DNA of 64,000 nucleotides from a bacterium (GCA_026708015.1 JAPOVT010000054.1:1-64000); one strand, 5' to 3'; counted from the stretch's first letter, positions 17,405 to 26,244 are shown. The notes: a model not told the origin generated them from the sequence alone. Program-made: numbers and translations.

Positions 17405-18573
17405 CGGGGAGACCGAGGTAAGCCCATCCCCGCGGTGGCGATGATGTCTCGCTGCACCTCGTTCACTCCCCCGCCAAAGGTTCCCACCGGCGCCCCTCTA
17501 TAGGCCCGCTCCAACTCGCCGGCAAGAACAGCCTCCGGCGTTCCCTTCACCAAGTACGACCGCTGCCCCAGCACCTCCATGAGCGCCTGAAACGACTTCA
17601 CCTTCAGCTCCGTGCCGAACACCTTCATGGCCGAGGCATCAGCGGGCTTCAGCTCGGTGTCCTCCAGCGCGGTGGCCACCTTCCAGTTGTACATCTTGAG
17701 CGCCTCGTTGCGGGCATACACCTCGGCCAGGGCGAGGCGCACCCACTCCTGGTCGATCACCCGGCGGCCGTCGTCCAGGGTGGTCTGGCGGGCCCAATCC
17801 ACCACTCGGCGCAGTGGCCCGTCGATGTTGCCCGCCGGGGCGAGGCCCACCCGCTCGTGGTTGAGCTGGGCGGTGATGAGCTTCCAGCCCCCGTTCACCT
17901 CGCCGATGCGGGCCCAGTCGGGCACCCGGATGTCGTTGTAGTAGGTGGTGTTGGTGTGGCCTCCGCCCAGGAGCCAGATGGGAGTGTGGCTGAATCCCTC
18001 CAGAGTGGTGTCCACCGCGAAGATGGTGATGCCCTTGTGTTTGGGCACATCGGGATCGGTGCGGGTAGCCAGCCATATCCAGTCGGACTCGTGGCCGCCG
18101 GTGGTCCAGATCTTCTGGCCGTTGATGATCCACTCGTCGCCGTCGCGCACCGCCCGGGTCTTCAGCGAAGCCAGGTCGGTGCCTGCGGTGGGCTCGGAGT
18201 AGCCGATGGAAAAGTGCAGCTCCCCGGCCAGGATCTTGGGCAAGAAGAACGCCTTCTGCTCCTCGGTGCCGTATACGTTCAGGGCCGGTCCCACCGTGTT
18301 GAGGGTCACAAACGGCAGGGGCACCCCGGCCCGGTTGGCCTCCTCGAAGAAGATGAGCTGTTCCAGCGGCGTGTAGCCCTGCCCGCCCCACTCCTTGGGC
18401 CAGCCCACCCCCAGCCAGCCGTCCTTGCCCAATTGCCGCACGGTCTCCTTGTACACCGGTCCCCCATGCTCACCTCCTAGGGCGTCCCGCCGCTCCGGGG
18501 TCATGAGGCTGTCGAAGTAGGAGCGCAGGGCGGCTTGCAGGTCAAGCTGGCTTTCGGTGAGATCGAGGAACAT
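17401..18573 (-). CDS. Acyl-CoA dehydrogenase family protein
   Basis: A 390-residue FAD-dependent acyl-CoA dehydrogenase. Blocks: DGWLGVGWPKEWGGQGYTP, LHFSIGYSEPTAGTDLASLKTRAVRDGDEWIINGQKIWTTGG (FAD/acyl site, split here over about residues 135-175), NGGWKLITAQLNHERVGLAP and the C-terminal GTFGGGVNEVQRDIIATAGMGLPR. It introduces an alpha-beta double bond into acyl-CoA. The sequence style resembles the large subunit of the heteromeric dehydrogenases at 44,916 and 49,410, but no small-subunit gene adjoins it. The fused CoA-transferase gene is next upstream (52 bp), so these two may form an operon. Confidence 0.91.
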   Translation of the reverse strand: MFLDLTESQLDLQAALRSYFDSLMTPERRDALGGEHGGPVYKETVRQLGKDGWLGVGWPKEWGGQGYTPLEQLIFFEEANRAGVPLPFVTLNTVGPALNVYGTEEQKAFFLPKILAGELHFSIGYSEPTAGTDLASLKTRAVRDGDEWIINGQKIWTTGGHESDWIWLATRTDPDVPKHKGITIFAVDTTLEGFSHTPIWLLGGGHTNTTYYNDIRVPDWARIGEVNGGWKLITAQLNHERVGLAPAGNIDGPLRRVVDWARQTTLDDGRRVIDQEWVRLALAEVYARNEALKMYNWKVATALEDTELKPADASAMKVFGTELKVKSFQALMEVLGQRSYLVKGTPEAVLAGELERAYRGAPVGTFGGGVNEVQRDIIATAGMGLPRSPR

Positions 18574-18625
18574 CGACGGCCACCCTATTCCTGCCGAAAC
18601 GCCAAGCCTCAGCCGGGCCAGGCTG

Positions 18626-21073
18626 TCAACCCCAGAAAGCGGGGCGAGTGCCGATTACCTGGGTCTCGGCGAGGCGGGCGATCTCGGCGTCGTCGAGGCC
18701 GAGCATGTCGTGGAGTATCTCCTCGTTGTGCTCGCCCAGAGTGGGGGCGGGACGACCGAGGCGGTGGTATTGGCCGTTGAACCGGCCGGGGAAGCTGGGA
18801 TAGGGCACCGCTCCGACCACCACGTGGTTCATCCACTGCTGGTGGCCCCGGGCCGCGATCTGGGGATTGTCTATCGACTCCCGACCAGAGATCACCGGCG
18901 CAGCGGGCACGCCGGCGGCTAGAAGCTCCTCCACGGCGGCGTCCCGGTCCATTCCGGCCACCCAACTGCTGATGGCGGCGTCGATCTCATCGTGGTGGGC
19001 GTGGCGCTCGTCTCGGCTGGTCCACCGATCCCATTCGCGGTGCCCGATCAGCTCGGCCAAGGCGGGCCATTGGGGATCGTCGTCCACCGAGATAACCACC
19101 CAGCGGTCCTCGCCAACCGCGGCATAGATGCCCTGGGGGGCGGCATAGGGCGAACGGTTGCCCTGGCGCTGGAGGAGTTGGCCATAGGCGGTCCACTCGA
19201 TCACCTGTTCGGCGGCGGCGTTGAGCCCGGCCTCGATCAGCGGCACCTCCACCAACTGTGCTTTGCCGGTCTGGGCTCGGTGCTCAACGGCCAGAAGCGT
19301 GGCAAAAACCGCGTGCATCCCGCCCAGTTGGTCGCACATGCCCCGCGGCACCAGCGGGCGGCCATCGGGATCGCCGGTGAGGAAGGCCAGGCCGCTGGCC
19401 TGCTCGATGGTCATAGCGAAGCCGGTTCGGTCGCGCCACGGCCCGGTCAACCCGAAGGCCGGCATCCGCACCATGATGGCATCGGGATTGAGCCGGTGGA
19501 CCTCATCCCAGTCCAAGCCGAAGTTCTCCACCACCCTCGGGGAGTAGTTCTCGATCACGATGTCGGACATCTCGACGAGCCGCTTCACCAACGCCAAGCC
19601 GTCGTCGCTGGCAAGGTCGAGGGTCACCGAGCGCTTGCCGGTGTTGGCCCCGTGGGTCACCGGGCTCCACTCCCACAGGTCGTCGCGTGAAAGCCCGCTG
19701 GCGAAACGCATTCCATCGGGTCGCTGGATGGACTCCACTTTGATCACGTCGGCACCCAGTACCGAGAACAGGCACGACGCCACCGGTCCGGCCCAGAACG
19801 TGGCCAGATCGCAGACCCGGAGGCCAGCTAGCGGAAGCGACGGCTCGGTGCGCGCCGGACCGAGGCTCGGCGCCGGTGCCGAACTTGTCCTTGCGCCCTC
19901 GAGTTCTCCATCGGCTTCGCCCAAGGCGGGCGCAGGCGGCACCGGGCGGGGTGGGCGGGCAGTGAGCTGGTACGGCACTCGGGGCTGGGTGAACCCGCCG
20001 GGGTTCTCCACGTACACCCCCCGGTCGGCAAAGTGGTCGATCTGGGCTACTCGGCTGCCATCGCCGATGGGAGCCACCGGCACTCGCAGCAGGGTGGCCT
20101 TGTCCACGATCGCGTCCACGGTGTGGGCCTGAGTGAAGCGGGCGATGCGGTTCCACACTTCGTCACGGTGGTCCATCCGCCCGTCTCCGCTGGACAGCCT
20201 CGGATCATCGGCCATTTCGGGGTCGTCGATGACCACGCAGAAGTCCTTGAACTGCTGGCCTGTGATGGTGCAAAAGCCCACCCAGCCGTCTTTGGCCGGC
20301 TCCACCGAGGGGATCTCAATCGAGCGGGTAGCCCCGGTGCGGGCCTCGGAGGCGTAGGCCGCATAGAGGTGGGCGTAAACCACGAAGCTGGTGGTCATGG
20401 CCTCATAGGTCGACACGTCCACATGCTCGCCGGGGGCGCCGTCTCGCCGAGCGGCCATCAGCGCGGCCAGTCCCAGTGCCCCGGCATTGGCCGCAACGAG
20501 GAAGTCACCCAACTGGCCCCCCACTCCGAGGGGCATCTCTCCAGGAATACCACGGCTGTGGGTGGAGCCCACCCAGGACTGGAGGGTGAACTCGTTGGCC
20601 GGGCGCTGGTCCCATGGTCCCCCTCGTCCCCACGGCGAGATCGACAGCATCACCAGAGACGGGTTGGCTTCGGCCAGTTCGGCGTGGCCCAAACCCATTG
20701 ACTCGACGACCCCGGCGCCCAAGTCCTCCACGATCAGATCAGCGGAGGCGGCCAACGACCGGAACCGGTCCCGTCCCCGGGGTTCGTCCAGATCGACCAC
20801 CGAGCTGCGCTTGCCGGCGTTGAGGAACTGGAAGAAGGCGCCGTCGCCGTCATCGCCGCCTACGGGCGATCCCGATGCCGACCATGACCGCAGCCGATCA
20901 CCACCAGGGGGCTCGACCTTGATCACCTCAGCGCCAGCATCGGCGAACAGCTTGGCGGTGTAGGCCCCACCGATGGTGCGGGTGACTTCCAGCACCCGCA
21001 CCTGGTCGAGCACCGCCCCCTCGGGGGTGCCCAGCAATTTGCCAGCTATCACCGCTGCCTGTGCCTCAGCCAC
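18626..21073 (-). CDS. Fused double CaiB/BaiF (family III) CoA-transferase
   Basis: 815 residues made of two complete family III CoA-transferase domains. The first, about residues 20-375, starts LDQVRVLEVTRTIGGAYTAKLFADAGAEVIKVEPP. The second, about 410-800, starts LAGLRVCDLATFWAGPVASCLFSVLGADVIKVESI. The active-site aspartate regions are GGQLGDFLVA and RGMCDQLGGM. Normal members are single-domain, about 400 residues, and form interlocked dimers, so the fusion is an intramolecular equivalent. It moves CoA between carboxylic acids, activating a substrate for the nearby acyl-CoA dehydrogenase. It is 10 bp downstream of the cyclase gene. Confidence 0.88.
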   Translation of the reverse strand: MAEAQAAVIAGKLLGTPEGAVLDQVRVLEVTRTIGGAYTAKLFADAGAEVIKVEPPGGDRLRSWSASGSPVGGDDGDGAFFQFLNAGKRSSVVDLDEPRGRDRFRSLAASADLIVEDLGAGVVESMGLGHAELAEANPSLVMLSISPWGRGGPWDQRPANEFTLQSWVGSTHSRGIPGEMPLGVGGQLGDFLVAANAGALGLAALMAARRDGAPGEHVDVSTYEAMTTSFVVYAHLYAAYASEARTGATRSIEIPSVEPAKDGWVGFCTITGQQFKDFCVVIDDPEMADDPRLSSGDGRMDHRDEVWNRIARFTQAHTVDAIVDKATLLRVPVAPIGDGSRVAQIDHFADRGVYVENPGGFTQPRVPYQLTARPPRPVPPAPALGEADGELEGARTSSAPAPSLGPARTEPSLPLAGLRVCDLATFWAGPVASCLFSVLGADVIKVESIQRPDGMRFASGLSRDDLWEWSPVTHGANTGKRSVTLDLASDDGLALVKRLVEMSDIVIENYSPRVVENFGLDWDEVHRLNPDAIMVRMPAFGLTGPWRDRTGFAMTIEQASGLAFLTGDPDGRPLVPRGMCDQLGGMHAVFATLLAVEHRAQTGKAQLVEVPLIEAGLNAAAEQVIEWTAYGQLLQRQGNRSPYAAPQGIYAAVGEDRWVVISVDDDPQWPALAELIGHREWDRWTSRDERHAHHDEIDAAISSWVAGMDRDAAVEELLAAGVPAAPVISGRESIDNPQIAARGHQQWMNHVVVGAVPYPSFPGRFNGQYHRLGRPAPTLGEHNEEILHDMLGLDDAEIARLAETQVIGTRPAFWG

Positions 21074-21083
21074 CGTCTGGCGT

Positions 21084-21986
21084 CTAGCCGATGACCACCG
21101 GGTTGATGGGGCTGCCGGTAGCTCCAGTCACGTTCAGCGGTGACACGGTCATGAAGCCCTCGTAGCAGCCGTCGGCGGCCATCTCTGAAAAGTTCAAAAA
21201 CTCCAGCATGTAGATGCCCGCGCCCACCAGCAGGATCTTGTGGACAGTGAGGAAGTCGTTCTCGTCGAACGGGATGACCTCGATGGCCGCGTTGTCGGAC
21301 CCTACGGCCACCACGTCGTGGGCCATCAGCCACTCGGCCCCGTCGTTGTTGATGCCGGGCTGGGCGAAGGGCTGCTCGGCGGTGGGGTCGGCCTCAATCG
21401 ACCACCACATGTCGAGGTAGCCGGTGCGGATCAACACGATGTCGCCCGCTCGCACCGGGGTGCCCTGGGCGTCGGCGCAGGCGGCTAGGTCGGCCCCGCT
21501 GATCGGCGTGCCCGCTTCCAGCCACTTGTCGGCACCCATGTGGGCCACCATGTCCAACAGGATGGCCCGCCCGGCGATGGCGCCCACCTTCTCAATGCCC
21601 AGCCGGGAGGCCCCGGTGTGGGTCTTCATGGCCTCTTTGGAGAAGCCGTTGTAGTGCTGGTTTTGGCCGTACACATGGCACAGGGCGTCCATGTGGCTGG
21701 TGGTGTGGGAGGCGAACACCAGCACGTCCTCGTGGGCGCCGGTGCCGGCGTGGCACCCGTAGGCCTCGTAGATGCCCTCGTCGGAGGCATTCTGGAGGGT
21801 GAGGCGCATGGGCGTACCCCGGTAGTCCATGATGGGAACGCCCTGCGACTGGATGGGAATGCCCAGCGGGTACACCTTGCCGGAAGTGATCGAGGCACTG
21901 GCCTCTTTCACAACATCGGGGGTGAGCAAGTTCAGCGCCCCCCGCTCATCCTCGTCGCCCCATCTTCCCCAATTGTTCTCAGTCAT
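21084..21986 (-). CDS. Cyclase family protein (kynurenine formamidase-like hydrolase)
   Basis: A 300-residue metal-dependent hydrolase of the cyclase family (PF04199 type). WGRWGDEDERGALNLLTPDVV is the typical start, and HTTSHMDALCHVYGQNQHYNG carries the His/Asp metal ligands (family consensus HxGTHxDxxxH, here with Ser for Gly-Thr). GIEKVGAIAGRAILLDMVAHMG and VRAGDIVLIRTGYLDMWW are later blocks. TAGAGT, read on the minus strand at 21999-21994, is 7 nt upstream of the ATG, pointing to a leaderless mRNA. It heads an operon with the fused CoA-transferase and acyl-CoA dehydrogenase. Such enzymes hydrolyse amides, esters or cyclic substrates. Confidence 0.88.
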   Translation of the reverse strand: MTENNWGRWGDEDERGALNLLTPDVVKEASASITSGKVYPLGIPIQSQGVPIMDYRGTPMRLTLQNASDEGIYEAYGCHAGTGAHEDVLVFASHTTSHMDALCHVYGQNQHYNGFSKEAMKTHTGASRLGIEKVGAIAGRAILLDMVAHMGADKWLEAGTPISGADLAACADAQGTPVRAGDIVLIRTGYLDMWWSIEADPTAEQPFAQPGINNDGAEWLMAHDVVAVGSDNAAIEVIPFDENDFLTVHKILLVGAGIYMLEFLNFSEMAADGCYEGFMTVSPLNVTGATGSPINPVVIG

Positions 21987-22036
21987 GGCCGAAACTCTAG
22001 TGATGCCAGAGCTGGCCGGTCATCCCAACGAACCGG

Positions 22037-22726
22037 TCATCCACTGGGGGTAGACGGCGGTTTCATGCCGAGATCCCCTAGGCGGCGCTCCACCAGGTCC
22101 ATCATGCCGGGGAAGCCGGGGATGCGGCGCAGGCGGCGGTCGAGGTACAGGCCCACGCCCAGAATCGTCGCAATCGATGCCCCCCAGTTGACGCCCAGGC
22201 GTATGAACACGAATTTATTGATTGAGGCGTTCCGAAGCAGCCAGATGTCGAATCCGACGCTGGCGAACACGATCAGCGCCACCGCGACGGAGACCCGCCG
22301 GGTGGCGGCTCGGTATTCAGGGTGGGACTTGGTGTCGCTGTCGATGGGCACCAGAAGCGGCAGGGCGTAGCCGGTGGCGTTCCGCCGCATGGCCGCGGAG
22401 ATCAACAGGGCTAGAGCAGCCAGTGCCTTGGCCGAGATGCCGATGCCGAAGTACACGTCCTCGCTGTCGTAGATGATGCCGAACGTGCCCCGGATGAGCA
22501 GGTACACCACGATGATCGGCATCACTCGTCCCAGCGGCAGTCCTCGGCGGTACCGGCTGACCTGGGCCTTGACGGCCCACAGCGTCATGGCCACGATGGC
22601 AGGGACCAAGCCAAACGCGCTGTTGAGCACCAAGAACAGCCCGATGGGCATGTACTGATCGAACACATCGGCCCGAGTGGGGATCGACGGCATCGGCGCT
22701 GGTGGTGGTGGTGTGTCGTCGGCCAT
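22037..22726 (-). CDS. Membrane protein of unknown function (DUF3159/VC0807-like layout)
   Basis: About 229 residues from ATG 22726, after which a Pro-rich cytoplasmic start (DDTPPPPAPMPSIPTRADVF) leads into six hydrophobic segments. Examples are IGLFLVLNSAFGLVPAIVAMTLWAV, GRVMPIIVVYLLIRGTFGII, LAALALLISAAM, SVAVALIVFASVGFDIWLL and FIRLGVNWGASIATILGVGLYL. The early NSAFGL turn and basic cytoplasmic loop (YRRGLPLGR) recall DUF3159 or VC0807-type proteins, but this is a weak match by eye. It follows the MDMPI-type gene by 20 bp, on the same strand. Confidence 0.65.
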   Translation of the reverse strand: MADDTPPPPAPMPSIPTRADVFDQYMPIGLFLVLNSAFGLVPAIVAMTLWAVKAQVSRYRRGLPLGRVMPIIVVYLLIRGTFGIIYDSEDVYFGIGISAKALAALALLISAAMRRNATGYALPLLVPIDSDTKSHPEYRAATRRVSVAVALIVFASVGFDIWLLRNASINKFVFIRLGVNWGASIATILGVGLYLDRRLRRIPGFPGMMDLVERRLGDLGMKPPSTPSG

Positions 22727-22746
22727 GGCCAGGCTGCTCCGCGGCT

Positions 22747-23484
22747 CTAGCGGGACAGGGCGAACCAGGCTCGGGCGGCGGCGTCGTCGCCGAAGGTCTC
22801 CACGCCGGGGCTGTTGAGCCCGATGCGCTCCCACACCAGCAACAGCAGATCGGTGCCGCCGGCCCGCACCGCGGCGTCGCCCTTGGCGTGCTCGAAGCTC
22901 ATCTTGATGCGGCCCCCGTCATTCACCAGAAGCCATTCCCCTTCGCCGTCGGTGCGGTGCAGATGCAAGCTGGCGTCGGGCAGGGTCATGTCCCAGTTGG
23001 CCACCGCAAACGGCAGAACCACTTCGAACAGCTCACTCACGCCGTCGGCCCCCAGGTCGGAGTCAATTGGTCCGGGAGCTCCGAAGGCGGCCTCGGCGTC
23101 CCAGCGGTGTACCGCGGTCTCATGGGCCATGCGGCGGAAATAGAAGGCCATGGTGTTCTGCCCGGCCCAGCTCCACACCGCTTCATTGGGATCGGCCTCA
23201 TCGAGTGCTTCCTGCACGAACTGGTGGCCTTCCTCGAACCAATCCACGATGGCGGCGCCCTCGGGGGGACGGGGAATCTCGTCGGCGGGGATCATCTCGG
23301 TGGCCCGCTCGGCCACATGGCGCCCCACCGAGCGGTATACCCGGCCCACATGGGCCAGCAGCTTGTGTACGGTCCAGCCGGGACACGACGGCACGACGGC
23401 GTCGATGCCCCTCCGCCCGGCGGCGGCGATGGCCTCACCGTCGGATCGCAGAGCTTGCTGATAGACGGCCCGGTCGATGCTCAT
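22747..23484 (-). CDS. Mycothiol-dependent maleylpyruvate isomerase family protein
   Basis: A 245-residue protein with an N-terminal DinB-like MDMPI_N domain and a C-terminal MDMPI_C part. CPGWTVHKLLAHVGRVYR (near residue 35) and RMAHETAVHRWDAEAAFG (near 120) supply the histidines that bind the divalent metal. VRAGGTDLLLLVWERI is the typical final block. The family uses mycothiol as cofactor for isomerase or transferase reactions, so its presence supports an actinobacterial host. Minus-strand TACCGT at 23496-23491 is 6 nt before the ATG, a leaderless arrangement. Confidence 0.88.
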   Translation of the reverse strand: MSIDRAVYQQALRSDGEAIAAAGRRGIDAVVPSCPGWTVHKLLAHVGRVYRSVGRHVAERATEMIPADEIPRPPEGAAIVDWFEEGHQFVQEALDEADPNEAVWSWAGQNTMAFYFRRMAHETAVHRWDAEAAFGAPGPIDSDLGADGVSELFEVVLPFAVANWDMTLPDASLHLHRTDGEGEWLLVNDGGRIKMSFEHAKGDAAVRAGGTDLLLLVWERIGLNSPGVETFGDDAAARAWFALSR

Positions 23485-23531
23485 GGCGCGACGGTACCAA
23501 CCCCAACTAGCCCGACCACTAAGTTGAGCCC

Positions 23532-23936
23532 ATGATCGAAGCCAATTGGGACCTCAATACCCTCCGGGTATTCCTCCACATCCTGGGCGCTGCGGTGTGG
23601 GTGGGAGGCCAGGTGATAGTGGCCGCCCTGGTGCCAGCCCTGCGCCGGATCGGTCCCGAGGCCACCCAGGCCGCGGCCCAGCAGTTCGCCCGAGTGGCGT
23701 GGCCATTCTTCTGGCTGGCGGTGCTGTCGGGCCTGTGGAACCTGCTCGAAGTCGAGTTCGACGACGCCGCCAACAGCTACCACATCACCCTCACCATCAA
23801 GATCGTGCTGGTGATTGCCACCGGGGTAACCGCTTGGCTGCACACCAAGGCTGCCGACCGTCGCCGCATCGCCATGATGGGGTCGCTGTCGGGCGCAGCC
23901 TCAATCGGCGCCGTGCTGGTGGGCGTGGCGCTGTAG
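23532..23936 (+). CDS. Small CopD-like membrane protein
   Basis: A 134-residue protein with four hydrophobic spans: LRVFLHILGAAVWVGGQVIVAALV, WPFFWLAVLSGLWNLL, ITLTIKIVLVIATGVTAWLH and MMGSLSGAASIGAVLVGVAL. The His in the first span followed by Gly-Ala-x-Val-Trp-Val-Gly-Gly matches the copper-resistance CopD-like fold, a possible heme or copper ligand. TAAGTT at 23520-23525 sits 6 nt before the ATG. It is divergent from the MDMPI-type gene and stands alone. Function is not established. Confidence 0.75.
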   Translation: MIEANWDLNTLRVFLHILGAAVWVGGQVIVAALVPALRRIGPEATQAAAQQFARVAWPFFWLAVLSGLWNLLEVEFDDAANSYHITLTIKIVLVIATGVTAWLHTKAADRRRIAMMGSLSGAASIGAVLVGVAL

Positions 23937-23966
23937 AGCACGCACATACTCCTGTCTCAGATTGTC

Positions 23967-25154
23967 TCAGAACTCGAAGTCTCCGAAGATCTCGGGGAGA
24001 GTGAGGTCGAATCCCACCTCGAAGGCCGCCCGAGCCCCGAACAGGGAGTCCATCGCGGCACTGGTCATTTCGTAGGCGGCCCGGATCTCCACCAGAGCTG
24101 CCGAGCCGACCACTGCTCGGGCTTCGATCAACGCGTCGGCGGCCACCGCTCGGTTCTCAACTAGCAGGGCATCGACCGAGTCGCATGCCGCCTGGGCCCG
24201 GCGCCGGAACTCCTTGGCCTCGATGACCACGTCCCGGGCCGCGTCGTAGACATCTGCCGGGGTCTCGGAATCGCTGAACGAATACGCCAGGGCCGATGCC
24301 GCATGGACGTCTTCAGCGCCGCCACGGTCGCCGGCGGCCGCTTGGATCTCGAAGACTGTGGCAGTGGCCGCGGCCAAATTCGTCCGGGCCTCTGCCAATG
24401 CCCCCCACAGCTCGTCGGCAATCTCGGCGTTATATGCAGTGCGGGTCACCGCCAGGGCGGTCAGCGCCGAACGGAACTCGCCGATGGACGTCGCCCGGAT
24501 GTCGTCGGCCACTGCGGTCTTCAAGTCAGCGGCCAACGCGGTTTGCGCTGCGGCCAGCGAGTCTTTGAGGTACGCGGTACGGGCATTGGCCAGCAGGACT
24601 AGTGCCTCGTCAACTGCCCTATAGGCAGACCGGGCCCCTGCCAACACCGAAAGTGTGTTGGCCATCTTGGCATAGCCGGCTTCGTCTGATTCCGAATCAA
24701 CCTCCCTTTCCCGCTCCTCCACCAGTGCAACCAGGGCACGGGCCAAGTGGCCGGAGAACGCTCCTTCTTCATCTTCGCTTGCGTCTGCGGCATCGCCATC
24801 GGTGGCTCCCGCGCCCACGATGGCGCTGCTGGGCGTGTCGGGCGCGGCGAAGGCGGCGGTCACCTCGGCCAGCGTGCTGCGGGCGGCGTCGGCGTAGGCG
24901 GCAACCGCCCCCTTGGCCCGCAAAGCCTCGGCCATGGCCATAACGGCGGCCTTGTCGGCATCGTGGGCTGAGGCGTCAGCCTCATCGTTCCAGCCGGTGA
25001 TGTCAGAAAAGAACCGGGCCCGCTGGGCCGCATCGGCCGCCTCTCCTATGTGAGCACAAGAACTTCGCAGGGCCTCAACCGCTCCGGCGTAGTAGCGGGA
25101 GTCGGCGACGACGCCTCCCGCAGAGAACTCCGTGCCCATTTCCGGCTCGGCCAT
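23967..25154 (-). CDS. Alanine-rich helical-repeat protein of unknown function
   Basis: About 395 residues with very high Ala content and no membrane span or signal peptide. From about residue 150 onward, short helical units recur with an Ala-Arg-Thr/Ser-Ala-Tyr core: GARSAYRAVDEALVLL, NARTAYLKDSLAAAQ, VTRTAYNAEIADELW and LAEARTNLAAAT. These look like a degenerate tandem repeat, suited to a coiled coil or alpha-solenoid. An acidic low-complexity stretch (DGDAADASEDEEGAF) lies near 125-140. The start is the ATG at 25154, 7 nt after a minus-strand TACCCT -10. No family is recognised. Confidence 0.65.
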   Translation of the reverse strand: MAEPEMGTEFSAGGVVADSRYYAGAVEALRSSCAHIGEAADAAQRARFFSDITGWNDEADASAHDADKAAVMAMAEALRAKGAVAAYADAARSTLAEVTAAFAAPDTPSSAIVGAGATDGDAADASEDEEGAFSGHLARALVALVEEREREVDSESDEAGYAKMANTLSVLAGARSAYRAVDEALVLLANARTAYLKDSLAAAQTALAADLKTAVADDIRATSIGEFRSALTALAVTRTAYNAEIADELWGALAEARTNLAAATATVFEIQAAAGDRGGAEDVHAASALAYSFSDSETPADVYDAARDVVIEAKEFRRRAQAACDSVDALLVENRAVAADALIEARAVVGSAALVEIRAAYEMTSAAMDSLFGARAAFEVGFDLTLPEIFGDFEF

Positions 25155-25161
25155 GGGCAAA

Positions 25162-25171
25162 AGGGTAGTTT
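25162..25171. promoter_or_regulatory. Overlapping divergent -10 elements sharing one TA
   Basis: The top strand reads AGGGTAGTTT. Read rightwards, TAGTTT (25166-25171) is 6 nt upstream of the FNT ATG at 25178. Read leftwards, TACCCT (25167-25162) is 7 nt upstream of the Ala-rich protein ATG at 25154. Both hexamers use the same T25166-A25167 step, so the two genes appear to have mirror-image leaderless promoters in only 23 bp of intergenic DNA. Confidence 0.6.
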
Positions 25172-25177
25172 GGCAGC

Positions 25178-25996
25178 ATGTCAGAGGCCTTGACCCCCGA
25201 GGAGATTGCCCGAAAGATCAAGCGGGCCGGAATCGGCAAGGCCCAATTCGACTTCACCCAGACCTCCATCCTCGGCATCATGGCCGGGGCGTTCATCGCC
25301 CTGGGCGGGGTGTTCGCCCTCACCATCGCGGTCAGCCCGGAGCTGGGCACCGGGCCAGCCCGACTGCTCATCGGGGCGGGCTTCTCGCTGGGGCTGTTCT
25401 TGGTGGTGGTCACCGGATCGGAGCTGTTCACCGGCAACAACCTGATGGTGGCCAGCTTCTTCAGCCGCCGCATCAGCGGGCCGGAGCTCACCCGCAACTG
25501 GGCGCTGGCCTTCGTGGCCAACCTCGTCGGCTCGCTGGTGATCGTATTCCTGCTGTACTTCAGCCGGTGGTGGGCCCAGGCCGACTACGCCTTCTCGGTG
25601 CGGACCATCCAGATCGCCAACGACAAGGTGAACCTGTCGTTCGGCACTGCGTTCGTGCGGGGGCTGCTGGCCAACATGCTGGTGTGCCTGGCGGTGTGGA
25701 TGGCGGTGGCCGGCCGCTCGCTGGTGGACAAGATGATCGGTATCCTCCTGCCCATCACCGCCTTCGTGGCCGCCGGCTTCGAGCACAGCATCGCCAACAT
25801 GTTCTTCCTGCCCCTGGGCTGGCTGGTGTCCACCGACGCCGAAGCCCTGGCCGCCGCCGGCCTCACCGCCGATCAAGTCGACCGCCTCAACTTCGGTTGG
25901 GTGGCCCACAACCTCGTCGCCGTCACCCTCGGCAACATCGTCGGCGGTGCCCTCGTCGGCCTCACCAACTGGACCGTTTACCTAAGACGGCAGTAG
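25178..25996 (+). CDS. Formate/nitrite transporter (FNT) family channel
   Basis: A 272-residue pentameric anion-channel family protein. FTQTSILGIMAGAFIALGGVFALTI is the first membrane helix. LGLFLVVVTGSELFTGNNLMVASFF carries the TGNN selectivity block. NWALAFVANLVGSLVIVFLLYF, LLANMLVCLAVWMAVAGRSLVDK, FVAAGFEHSIANMFFLPLGW and WVAHNLVAVTLGNIVGGALVG complete the six-helix FNT signature, with the conserved His in GFEHSIANM. It would move formate, nitrite or a similar small monovalent anion. No metabolic partner gene adjoins it, and the defence island begins directly after. Confidence 0.92.
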   Translation: MSEALTPEEIARKIKRAGIGKAQFDFTQTSILGIMAGAFIALGGVFALTIAVSPELGTGPARLLIGAGFSLGLFLVVVTGSELFTGNNLMVASFFSRRISGPELTRNWALAFVANLVGSLVIVFLLYFSRWWAQADYAFSVRTIQIANDKVNLSFGTAFVRGLLANMLVCLAVWMAVAGRSLVDKMIGILLPITAFVAAGFEHSIANMFFLPLGWLVSTDAEALAAAGLTADQVDRLNFGWVAHNLVAVTLGNIVGGALVGLTNWTVYLRRQ

Positions 25997-26064
25997 CGGT
26001 CCCAGGACAGAACTCTGTCCCAACGAGCGTTGTGATCAAAGCCTGAGGTCGCTACCCTGACTGC

Positions 26065-26244
26065 GTGCCCAAACCTTCGCCCGAATCCCCTATTCCGGGC
26101 CTCAGCTACACAGCTCTTGAAAGGTTGTTCAAGGACGCAGAAGCCGACCTGCAAGCTCGCATCGCACAGGGCCATACATTCACCGACCTGGTGACTTGCG
26201 ATGACATACGAGAGCGAGTCGAGCGCATGCGTTCTCTGACTTAG
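26065..26244 (+). CDS. Small helical protein, candidate antitoxin
   Basis: A 59-residue protein starting at GTG 26065 and ending at 26244. A Pro-rich start (PKPSPESPIPGLSY) is followed by two amphipathic helices (ALERLFKDAEADLQARI and CDDIRERVERMRSL). It is charged and soluble. TACCCT at 26053-26058 is 6 nt upstream of the GTG, a leaderless-type promoter. A small gene on the same strand follows after 22 bp with RelE/ParE-like strands, so an antitoxin-toxin order is likely. The assignment rests on size, charge and context only. Confidence 0.55.
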   Translation: MPKPSPESPIPGLSYTALERLFKDAEADLQARIAQGHTFTDLVTCDDIRERVERMRSLT

